Of a DNA stretch of 64,000 nt, positions 13,976-22,409 are shown piece by piece. Source of the stretch: Caldilineaceae bacterium (GTDB lineage Bacteria > Chloroflexota > Anaerolineae > Caldilineales > Caldilineaceae); the NCBI GenBank assembly GCA_020634755.1, contig JACKBC010000005.1:153982-217981 (forward strand), written 5' to 3'. The stretch's first letter is position 1; each line of letters begins with the position of its first letter. Under the pieces are notes generated by a model, which saw only the letters and a list, made by a program, of their open reading frames with translations, was not told where the DNA came from and searched no databases. The position numbers and the translations under genes were made by a program.

Positions 13976-16900
13976 TTAATCACTCCACAAGAAGGCCAGG
14001 TCGCGCGCAAAAACCATTTGCGACCAGGCCAGTGGCGCTGCGGGGTCATTGACCTGCATGGTGACCAGCGCCACGGGCAGCCCGTCAATCTCTAACGGCG
14101 TGGCCTGCACAAATGTCCAGCGTTCGGCCAGCGGCTGTTTGGTGACCAGACTGATGTACGTGCGCATCCGTTCGGCTAGAATTGCGGTGACTTCGGCCGC
14201 ATCTGCGCCCGGTGCAAAAACCGCGGCCAGCGTCAAGTACGTGGCATCACCATTGCGGTGCGTGCCGAAAGCCGGCAGCAGCACGGGTAGCAGCGATGCC
14301 TCTCCCAGATATTTGCGCACGGTCTCTATCTCTTCCGCCGTGGGGTTGAGCCCCAGCATGGCTGCCGGATCGCTGGCCACATCTTCCACGATTAGGACGC
14401 CCACCAGCGCACCCATGTCGGCCAATGTGTCATCGGTCAGCGCTTGGGCCGCGGCGTGAAAAGCGCTGACATCGGCCAGCGTGGATTGGCCGCCGGTGGC
14501 CGCGGTCTGCGCACTTTCCACCACTTCTGTGGCGCGCCCAATGATCATCTGACCATTGTCCAAAATAATGCGATTTAGTTCACCCATCATGCCCGTGCGC
14601 AATGGCGCGTCGATCTGAATTTCAAAATCGTCACGGATGCTGTAGAGCGTGCTCCCTGCTGCCAACGGTGTGCTGCTGTAGCCGCTGGCCGTGAGCGCGT
14701 CGGCAATGCGCGCGGTACTATCTGTGTCCACTTCGGCAATGGTAAGCGTTCCCGGCACATTGCCGGCTTCCAGCCAGCGTTCCAGCGTAAAGAGGTTAAA
14801 GCCAAAGTGGCCGCGCTGATCTTCCGACGCCATATATTGGGCGCCAAAAGCGGCGGGCGGCAAGGTCTCTCTGGGCATGGTGAATAACAGGGCATCTCGC
14901 TCGGCCTTGGGAACCCCGTTCAGCTCGTCCACTTCTTGCACGCGCGGCGTGCCGGTCGCTGTGTGCCAGGCCGCGGCGTCGCCAAAGGCTAGGTATTTGC
15001 GATATTCGGGTGTATCCGGCACCATCTGCAACAGGCGCAGCAGCGGATGGACAGATGTCTCTGCATCCTGATTATTGGGCTGTATTTGGGTCAGTTTGGC
15101 CACAGCGGCGGCCGGCTTAGGCGTGTGTGCATCATTGACCGCGGCGTATAGTTCTTCGAGTAACGTTTCCACTTCTTCCCGATCTTCCGCATCCGGCGCC
15201 AGCTCTAGATAGCGCTCCAGATCGGCAATGGCCTGTGCGGTTTGGCCCAATTCGTGGTAGAGCTTGCCGCGGTCCAGGTAGGCTACGGCATGTTCGGGAT
15301 CCAGCTCCAGGGCGCGGGCAAAGTCGCTAAATGCCTGGTCATAATTGCCGAGCTTGCCGTTGGCATCGGCGCGATTGCCCCACGCCACCGGATTGTCCGG
15401 CGCCAATTCCACGCCCACATCGGCATCGGCCAGCGCTTGGGCATGATTGCCCAACAGGCTGTGAGCATAGCCGCGGTCAATGTAGAAATTGGCGTTGTCC
15501 GGCTCCAGCACAATGGCGCTGCCAAAATCTTCGAGCGCAAGTTCCGGTTTGCCCAAATCCAGATAGCTCAGCGCGCGGAAGTAGTAAGCGGTGGTGTGGG
15601 TTGGGTCCAGCTCCAGCGTCGCCGTGTAGTCGGCAATCTCCGGCTCCAGCTCATCCAGGTTGTAATGGACAAGCGCACGCTGGAAATAGGCATCGGCATC
15701 CTGGTCGTCAAAGGCAATGGCCGCATTGTAATCGGCCAGCGCTTGCGCATAGTTCCCCAATTCGTTGTACGCATCCGCCCGTCGTGCATAGACCCACCCA
15801 TACTGCGGGTTGAGCTCCAATGTGGCGTCATAATCGGCAATGGCGGCCTCGTAATTGCCTAGTGCCGCATAGGCATCGCCGCGATTGCCGTAGGCCAGCA
15901 GATAGTTGGGTTCAAGTTCCAGCGCCATGTTGTAATCAGCCACGGCGTCGTCATACGCCTCCTGCAAATAGTAGGTGTAGCCGCGGTTGTTGTAGGCCGG
16001 GGCGTAGGCCGGATCAAGTGATATGGCGGCATCATAGTCGGCCAGCGCCATACTGTATTCGTCGGCCTGGCCATAGGCGTCGCCGCGATTGGTATAGAAG
16101 CGCACGTTGTTGGGGCGGAGCTCAATAGCCGTGTCGTAATTTTCAATGGCGGTGGCGTATTCGCCGAGCCAATAATAGGCCAGCCCGCGCTCGTTGTAGG
16201 CGTCGGCGTAGGCAGAATCAATGGCAATGGCGGCGTCAAAATCGGCAATGGCCGGCGTGTATTCGCCCTGGTTGGCATAGAGCAGCCCGCGGTTAAAATA
16301 GGCAAACTGGAAGCTGGGGTCGGCCTCAATGGCCAGGGCGTAGTCGGCAAAGGCTTCGTCAATATGGCCCAATTCTTTGTGCACAGCGCCGTGCAAATTG
16401 TAGCGGCGGGCGTTGGGTTCCAGCGCAAGCGCGCTTTCCGCATCGGCCAGCGCTTCGGCATAATGGCCCAGCAGATAGTGGGCGCGCCCGCGCTCGGTGT
16501 AATATTCAGCGTTATCGGGCTCCAGCGCCAGGGCCTGGTCAAAGAGCGGCAGCGCGCTAAGCGGGTCGCCGGCATCGGCAAGGGCGACGGCTGCGGCAAA
16601 GGAATCGTCACCCGGAACGACCGGCTCTGTGGGCGCAGGTTTTCTGTTCAGCAAGCCAAGCTCGGCAGGGGGGATCAGGTCGAGCAGCTCCGACGTGGAG
16701 ATGATCAGCGCCGCGGCGGGCGGCTCAATGACGAGATCGGCATTCTGGTCCCCGTAGGTAGAAGTCGAATTGAGCTTGATGATGGGCAGTTGTTGCGTCT
16801 CATTCTGGCTAGAAAGGCCCGCCACGGCCAGCAGCGGCGCTAGCTGCGCCACATCCCAATCCACTTTTAGCTCACCTTGCACCAAGAGCCCGGTCGCCAA

Positions 16901-18004
16901 ATCAATCTGCTCGACCAGTTCCAGCCCGAGCGTTTCCAAAACCGTAGGCCCAAACTGCTGGATGAGCACAAGCGTGCGCGCCATCTTCATCTCATCCATC
17001 TCCTGGCCGCCAAAATCGGGGTCGCGAATCAGCTGCGCAATGAGTTCCTGCACCGTAGGATCCGCCAGCAGCGCGGCGTAGTTGACCATGGTGCGGAAGC
17101 GGGCCGTGGCGCCGCCATTTACCTGGCCATTTTGCACGCGCTCAATGTTCAAGAAGGGCAGCACCTGGGCGCCAAAGGGCAGCGCGGCCAGGGTTGTCAC
17201 CAGCGGACCACCGGCGTTGGAGGCCGAAGCGCCCAGAATCTGCGCAAAGAGTTCGGCCTCAGCGTCGCCCATGTCATTAAAATCGGCGTCGGCCAGGGCA
17301 GCTTTAAACGCCAGATCAAAAACCGGAGCCAATTCCACGCCAAACCAGATGTCACCGGTGGCGGTCAGGCCGGGCAGCAGCGCGGCTACATTGCTCAAGT
17401 TGACATAGAGCGTGCCGTCTATCAGACGCGTGCCAAATTCAACCTGATTGGGCAGCGGAAACGGAATGGGCTCGCCCTCTTCTGCCGCCGCCTGTTCGAT
17501 TAAGCGAACCACGTCCTCGGAGACGCGCAATTGCAAAGTGGAATCAACGTTGGCGCCGGTGAGAAAGGCCGCGTAAAAATCGAGCAGCCGTTGCGGTTCG
17601 GCCATGAGCAATTGCGGTTCTGTCTGCGCTATTTGGCGCAGCTCCAACAAGGCCGCCAGGGCTTCCGTACTCAACGATTGTGCGGTCTGCTGATCCAGGG
17701 TCAACGTCAGGGATTCAAACGGCGCGTCGGGAATATTGCTGGCTGCAAAATCGACGTGGCTCTTAGCGGTCACCGAATGCAGCGTACGCATCTGTTCATG
17801 GGCCGCCGTCAGCAGCGCGCAATCGTCGGCAGTGAGCACGGCGCAATAGAGCGGCGCTGCCTCCTGCGCGTGGATGGCCGGTGGCGCCGACGTGCAGAAG
17901 AGCGCCAGAATCAGCAACAGCGCAAACCGCCGGTAATGCCGGCGGTTTCTGAGCAGGCGTGGCAAGGAAACAACGGGCGGGGCGGTGTAGCGGGTCAAGT
18001 TCAT
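13976..18004 (-). CDS. Large exported protein with 14 TPR repeats between two unassigned domains
   Basis: A 1342-residue protein. An N-terminal signal/anchor (about 27-47, preceded by an Arg-rich n-region) is followed by an unassigned domain of about 420 residues (to about 465) reminiscent of lipoprotein carrier-type folds. Then come 14 consecutive 34-residue TPRs (about 475-950; consensus 'YAEALADYDAAIELDP...AYNNRGDAYY'), and a C-terminal domain of about 370 residues (from VPDTPEYRKYLAFGD) that I cannot name. TPRs mediate protein contacts, so this is probably a periplasmic or surface scaffold. AGGAG lies 6 bases before the ATG at 18004. It is downstream of, and on the same strand as, two other giant exported proteins. 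Confidence 0.8.
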   Translation of the reverse strand: MNLTRYTAPPVVSLPRLLRNRRHYRRFALLLILALFCTSAPPAIHAQEAAPLYCAVLTADDCALLTAAHEQMRTLHSVTAKSHVDFAASNIPDAPFESLTLTLDQQTAQSLSTEALAALLELRQIAQTEPQLLMAEPQRLLDFYAAFLTGANVDSTLQLRVSEDVVRLIEQAAAEEGEPIPFPLPNQVEFGTRLIDGTLYVNLSNVAALLPGLTATGDIWFGVELAPVFDLAFKAALADADFNDMGDAEAELFAQILGASASNAGGPLVTTLAALPFGAQVLPFLNIERVQNGQVNGGATARFRTMVNYAALLADPTVQELIAQLIRDPDFGGQEMDEMKMARTLVLIQQFGPTVLETLGLELVEQIDLATGLLVQGELKVDWDVAQLAPLLAVAGLSSQNETQQLPIIKLNSTSTYGDQNADLVIEPPAAALIISTSELLDLIPPAELGLLNRKPAPTEPVVPGDDSFAAAVALADAGDPLSALPLFDQALALEPDNAEYYTERGRAHYLLGHYAEALADAESALALEPNARRYNLHGAVHKELGHIDEAFADYALAIEADPSFQFAYFNRGLLYANQGEYTPAIADFDAAIAIDSAYADAYNERGLAYYWLGEYATAIENYDTAIELRPNNVRFYTNRGDAYGQADEYSMALADYDAAISLDPAYAPAYNNRGYTYYLQEAYDDAVADYNMALELEPNYLLAYGNRGDAYAALGNYEAAIADYDATLELNPQYGWVYARRADAYNELGNYAQALADYNAAIAFDDQDADAYFQRALVHYNLDELEPEIADYTATLELDPTHTTAYYFRALSYLDLGKPELALEDFGSAIVLEPDNANFYIDRGYAHSLLGNHAQALADADVGVELAPDNPVAWGNRADANGKLGNYDQAFSDFARALELDPEHAVAYLDRGKLYHELGQTAQAIADLERYLELAPDAEDREEVETLLEELYAAVNDAHTPKPAAAVAKLTQIQPNNQDAETSVHPLLRLLQMVPDTPEYRKYLAFGDAAAWHTATGTPRVQEVDELNGVPKAERDALLFTMPRETLPPAAFGAQYMASEDQRGHFGFNLFTLERWLEAGNVPGTLTIAEVDTDSTARIADALTASGYSSTPLAAGSTLYSIRDDFEIQIDAPLRTGMMGELNRIILDNGQMIIGRATEVVESAQTAATGGQSTLADVSAFHAAAQALTDDTLADMGALVGVLIVEDVASDPAAMLGLNPTAEEIETVRKYLGEASLLPVLLPAFGTHRNGDATYLTLAAVFAPGADAAEVTAILAERMRTYISLVTKQPLAERWTFVQATPLEIDGLPVALVTMQVNDPAAPLAWSQMVFARDLAFLWSD

Positions 18005-18055
18005 ACATAGCTCCTAAGTCGAATACTCCAAAAGGTTCATTGAGTATGTAGGCCA

Positions 18056-18090
18056 AGCGTTCAGCTGAGCAATTTGCTAAGCTGAACGCT
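18056..18090 (-). terminator. Hairpin between two giant-protein genes
   Basis: The stem AGCGTTCAGCT / AGCTGAACGCT is perfect, with a 13-base loop, 18 bp past the stop at 18108. There is no T-run, so it may be an attenuator or a processing site rather than a terminator. Confidence 0.45.
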
Positions 18091-18107
18091 CGTCCAACAT
18101 CTCTGGA

Positions 18108-21100
18108 CTAACGTTTGAGCAAGGGCAGGTAGATCGTAAACTCATCGCCAAAGGTGCCGCCGCTCTTGCCAAAGCGAATCGAGTCGGTATAGACGTCCGG
18201 GCTTACATTGCCCGCATCGTCCAGGAAGAGGGCATAAACGGTGGCCACACCTGTGTCTGGATCGGGCTCAATTTTCCACGCCATCTCTTCGCTAAATGGC
18301 GTCCACTTGGCATCGTGAATATTGGGCGTGTTGCTCAGTTTGACGCTTTTGATTTCCGGGCGTCCATCCTCATACGTCTGCGCCATGTAAAGTTGCACAA
18401 GGTACTTGTCTGTGGTGCGGGCGCCGGCGTTGATGCTGAGATAGCTCTGCGGCGGATAGGGATCGGCGGCGGGCTGGCAAAGCTGTTGGTTGGTGTAGCC
18501 GCCAGCGGTTTTACCGCCAGCAGTCAGCGCTTGCAGCATGTAGAGATAGTTCTCGCCATTTTTCACGTCAGTATCTACAATCTGTCCATCGGTGGGCGAA
18601 AAGTCGCCAATGGCCTTGAAATCGGCCAAGCTGGCGGCGCCGCTGGCGTTCTCCACTCGCCACACGCGAATCCGCTCAAAGTCCGCCCGCGAGTTGAAAT
18701 GCAGAATGGCCTCAGCCTGGCCACTCTCGCACCAGAAGTCGGCCATGTCCAGCGCGACATCATCGGTGGCGTCCAGCGGGTTATGGCCGCTGGTCACTTC
18801 GCTGCCGTCGTTTTCGCCGCCGCGGTCGCTATCGGCCAGCGTGGGATTTGTGCCCAGGTCCATCTCCTGCTGATTGGTTAGCTGGTCACCATCTGGATCT
18901 TTGGTGGCGCCCGCTACATTGTAGCGCGCCTGCCACACATCGGGAAGACCGTCACCATCTGAATCGATGCGGCTAATGTGGGCCGGGCGATAGGTCAGGC
19001 GCTGATAACGTGTAAAACCTTGGCCGCTGGCCGCAATGTCAAACGTAATATTGTGCTGTTCTACGCCATTGACGCGGTCGTAGCTGTAGCCATAAACGCC
19101 ATCACCGGCCTCGTCATCATGGGGACCCACGCCATCGTCGCGCAGAAGAATCTGCTCCTGGGCGCCATCAAAGCGGTAGACCGTGGCGCTTACGTTGGCG
19201 CCAGCCACGGGGCCGTTGGCATTGGCCAGGCTGACCTGAAGCAGAGCCGGGTGATAGAGCTTGCGTTCGGCCTCCAGCGTATCTACAAAGGCGTGCATCT
19301 CCACGCCCGCTGTCACATATGCGGACAGTACGCCGCGCCACTCGCAATCACCGCCCAGCTCGATTCGGTAGTCACCGCTGGTCAATTCGGGCAAATAGTA
19401 GACCGAGTGCCCCACATCGCTGCGTTCAATCACCTTGAGGCCATTGGGCACAGTTAGCTTGACCGCGCCTGGCTTTTGGTCACATCCCCAATAGACGCTG
19501 AGCAAGGCATCGCTGCCGCGCACATCCTCCAGTTGGAACGAGGCCGTATCCTGGCCATTGCCCGCGCCTTGCCACAGGCGCTGGTGGTTGGCCATGCTTT
19601 CGGCAATGCGCAGATAGGTATCGGCCAAACCGAGATTCAGCGCGGCGCCCTGCGCGACGCCCTGCACGGCGCTGGCTTGCACCGGCGCACCGTCTACTTC
19701 ATCGGTGGCGTGGAAGCAATGGTCCACAAACGCCCCGCCGCAGGTAATGGCCGCAATGGCGCGCATGAGGTTGTGATCGGCGCTATGGCCCAACGCAATG
19801 GTGTGAACCTTGGTATCGGCCGGCGCTACAACGGTGTTGAGTACGGTCAATGGCGCCATGCCGGTTGTATTGATGCCGTCGCTAAGCAGCACCAGCCAAT
19901 TGTCAATTGTCTCTGGATCGCTGTTTAACAGACTCTGGCCGCGGCTCAATGCCGCGCCAATGGCGGTGTCGCCAGCGGCCGTCAACCCATTGAGGGCCAG
20001 ATTCGCAGCGGCGCGTATGCCCGCCGCGTCATCCTGGTCGGGAATCAGCCGCATGTTAAAGTCGGTAGAGACCGTATCATTAAAGCTCACAATCCCCAGC
20101 TGATCGCCCTGCCGCGTGGTATCCACAAAGAGGCGGGCCGCGCTTTGGGCGCCGATGAGCTTGTCTTCGTCGGCCATGCTGCCGCTGCGGTCCAGCAGCA
20201 GCACCTGCTCACGCGGTCGCGACTCATAAAGCACCGACTGGGCGGAAACGTCATTGGCGGCCGTGTTCTGTAGCTCCACGCGCAGGTCAAAAAGTTGCCC
20301 ATTGGCGGTGCTGGCCATAGTCGGCGCCTGCACCACCAGCCAATAGCGATTCTGCACCACATCGCCCTGTAGCACCTGGGCGTTGACGCCACCCACCTGT
20401 ACGCCAAAACTCTCCAGCGGATCCAGCTCCACGACCAAAGAGCCGGAAGTCGTTCCTTTTACTTCCACCCAGACCAGGAAGCGGCCCGGCTGGGTGGGAT
20501 CGCCCACCGCGGCCGGAAAGGCATCGGTGGGTTCCACAATGCTCACCGCCACATCTTCGCAGCCCATCTGCCAGGCGTAGCTCTCGGTTTCACCGCCTGT
20601 GGTGATAATACCGGCTATGGCGTGATACTCGGGCCTATTGACCACAGCTCGGCCAAAAATGGCGCCTTGATGACGTGAAAGGCCGGTTAGTTCCACGATA
20701 CCGTTGCTATCGCGGTCTTCCAGCAGCAGAAAGGAATGCATAAAGGGCGCTTCGGATGCGCTATCGACCCGCCAATAGGCCACGGGACACTCTGCCGGTG
20801 TAGGCAGAAGACCCTCGTAGTAGTTCACGCCGTAGGGCGGCATGGCCGCAGCATTATCCACCAGCGGCGCCACGCCGGCCACCAGGCCAGTGCGACCGGC
20901 CAGCAGATCGGTCGCGGCAATTGTTTCTCTGATCACTGGCTCATAGCGCAGGGCGGTGCCAACCGGTCCTTCATCGCGATAACGCAAAACCCGCTGAGGG
21001 TCACGGCCATCCAGGCTGGCGCTATTGAGCAGCGACAGGTCAAAGTCGCGAGCGTAATTGGCAATGGTGAAATCCCAAAAGGTTAGATCAAAGCCGCGCC

Positions 21101-22157
21101 CGATGCGTTGGCGCAGCGTGGCGTCAACCGCATCCCAGCCAGTCAACTGTGTGGGGGGAAGGCTCTGTTCCAGCACCGCCTTTAGGAAATCGGCGCCCTC
21201 GCTGGTGGTGCCCGTGTAGAGCGCGCCCGCCTGCTCAACTAGATAGGTCCACCACAAAGCGGCATTGTACGATGTACCCAATAGCCCTTGTGCCTGCGCA
21301 ATATCAAGCTGATTGTCGCCATCGCTATCAATTTGCACGGGCCAATTGGGCATTGTCAAGTAGAGGCCCGTCGCCGCAATAAAGTCTCCTTCTGGCGAAT
21401 AATCAATATCCTCCCACACGCGGTCGGGAATCATGCGCGCCTGCCCTTCGAAAAACCACTTGCCCGTAGTGGCGGTGATGCTGCCATAGGCATGTTGAAT
21501 GGCGTGCCACATTTCATGGGTAAGGGTCTGGCGCGAATCAAAGGGCGGATTCCGCATATACTCGGCCAAAAGCTCGACGTGGCTATATTTGTATACGCCC
21601 ACAAATTCGCCTTTGTTTGGCTCGTCGTTTGTATCACCGTGGATCCAAATGTCGCGCGACTGGTCCACCGGGTTCTCTTCAAAATGGGGCGCCAGCATGC
21701 CCCATGCGTCGTATGTACTCAATATGCCGGTCAGCATATTGACCAAACTTTCGGCTGACGTCCCATCACCGCCATCCCAATCCGGGTCTACAATGTCGGC
21801 GACCCCATTTCCGTTCATGTCCTGGGGCTGGTCGAAAATACCATCGCCATTTGTATCCTCTTCGGCAATGCATGTATTGGTCAAGTCAAAGCTAATGGGA
21901 TTGCCATCATAATCCACTGTGTTAATCGCGTCGTCGCAATCGCACGTGGGGTCGTTGGGCGCACAGGTGGTTGTAAAGCGAATGCGATATAGGTCGCCGT
22001 TAAAGGGTACATCGGCGCTCTCGCCCAGAGCGGGAGGCGGCGTAACCTGGGCGTAGGCGATTCCGGCACTGGCCACAAGTATTAAGATGAGCGCCAGCAG
22101 CCACGCCGGACACATCAGCCGTACTTTTTGCATAAAGCTCGGATGGGGTACATTCAC
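18108..22157 (-). CDS. Giant exported protein: metalloprotease-like domain, VWA domain, calcium-binding repeats
   Basis: A 1349-residue protein with a GTG start (AGGAG 7 bases upstream) and a signal peptide (about 1-36, AYA-Q). Asp-rich calcium-type loops occur near 100-130. A zinc-protease-like motif HEMWH (214-218) with a following FFEGQA (Glu237) gives the gluzincin ligand set. A VWA domain (about 650-820) has an intact MIDAS start DRSGS and later SDG. Thrombospondin-3/dockerin-like Asp repeats follow (DSDGDGLPDVW, DPDGDQLTNQQE; about 1095-1150). The protein ends FTIYLPLLKR, like the neighbour's NDVYLPLIRR. Likely a surface adhesin/protease. The gene has a 15-bp hairpin directly before its ribosome-binding site. 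Confidence 0.8.
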   Translation of the reverse strand: MNVPHPSFMQKVRLMCPAWLLALILILVASAGIAYAQVTPPPALGESADVPFNGDLYRIRFTTTCAPNDPTCDCDDAINTVDYDGNPISFDLTNTCIAEEDTNGDGIFDQPQDMNGNGVADIVDPDWDGGDGTSAESLVNMLTGILSTYDAWGMLAPHFEENPVDQSRDIWIHGDTNDEPNKGEFVGVYKYSHVELLAEYMRNPPFDSRQTLTHEMWHAIQHAYGSITATTGKWFFEGQARMIPDRVWEDIDYSPEGDFIAATGLYLTMPNWPVQIDSDGDNQLDIAQAQGLLGTSYNAALWWTYLVEQAGALYTGTTSEGADFLKAVLEQSLPPTQLTGWDAVDATLRQRIGRGFDLTFWDFTIANYARDFDLSLLNSASLDGRDPQRVLRYRDEGPVGTALRYEPVIRETIAATDLLAGRTGLVAGVAPLVDNAAAMPPYGVNYYEGLLPTPAECPVAYWRVDSASEAPFMHSFLLLEDRDSNGIVELTGLSRHQGAIFGRAVVNRPEYHAIAGIITTGGETESYAWQMGCEDVAVSIVEPTDAFPAAVGDPTQPGRFLVWVEVKGTTSGSLVVELDPLESFGVQVGGVNAQVLQGDVVQNRYWLVVQAPTMASTANGQLFDLRVELQNTAANDVSAQSVLYESRPREQVLLLDRSGSMADEDKLIGAQSAARLFVDTTRQGDQLGIVSFNDTVSTDFNMRLIPDQDDAAGIRAAANLALNGLTAAGDTAIGAALSRGQSLLNSDPETIDNWLVLLSDGINTTGMAPLTVLNTVVAPADTKVHTIALGHSADHNLMRAIAAITCGGAFVDHCFHATDEVDGAPVQASAVQGVAQGAALNLGLADTYLRIAESMANHQRLWQGAGNGQDTASFQLEDVRGSDALLSVYWGCDQKPGAVKLTVPNGLKVIERSDVGHSVYYLPELTSGDYRIELGGDCEWRGVLSAYVTAGVEMHAFVDTLEAERKLYHPALLQVSLANANGPVAGANVSATVYRFDGAQEQILLRDDGVGPHDDEAGDGVYGYSYDRVNGVEQHNITFDIAASGQGFTRYQRLTYRPAHISRIDSDGDGLPDVWQARYNVAGATKDPDGDQLTNQQEMDLGTNPTLADSDRGGENDGSEVTSGHNPLDATDDVALDMADFWCESGQAEAILHFNSRADFERIRVWRVENASGAASLADFKAIGDFSPTDGQIVDTDVKNGENYLYMLQALTAGGKTAGGYTNQQLCQPAADPYPPQSYLSINAGARTTDKYLVQLYMAQTYEDGRPEIKSVKLSNTPNIHDAKWTPFSEEMAWKIEPDPDTGVATVYALFLDDAGNVSPDVYTDSIRFGKSGGTFGDEFTIYLPLLKR

Positions 22158-22176
22158 GGTGAATCTCCTCTGTAAG

Positions 22177-22227
22177 GCTATTCCAGAAAAACGATTGAAC
22201 TGAGGACATTTATTTTTCTGGAATAGC
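22177..22227 (-). promoter_or_regulatory. 5'-leader hairpin upstream of the VWA/metalloprotease gene
   Basis: A perfect 15-bp inverted repeat (GCTATTCCAGAAAAA at 22177-22191, complement at 22213-22227) ends about 10 bases before the AGGAG of the gene starting at 22157. It could be the end of the previous transcript or a translation-control element. Confidence 0.5.
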
Positions 22228-22409
22228 TTGAAAGTTTTCTGAATACTTTATTTCGTGGAAAAACCGAAAAGTATTGCCGTTCTTCTCAAATCGTATTTCG
22301 AAGGCCGCTTCAAATGCAACGCACTCTCTGCTATCTCAATGGCCGTAGATTGTTCCCTACTCACCAACAACCAATCACCAACAACCAATCACTAACCGCC
22401 AATCACCAA

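Noticed and set aside
15200..16500. Periodic DNA repeats resembling an array
   Set aside because: The period of about 102 bp is the codon image of 34-residue TPRs; not CRISPR, no spacers.
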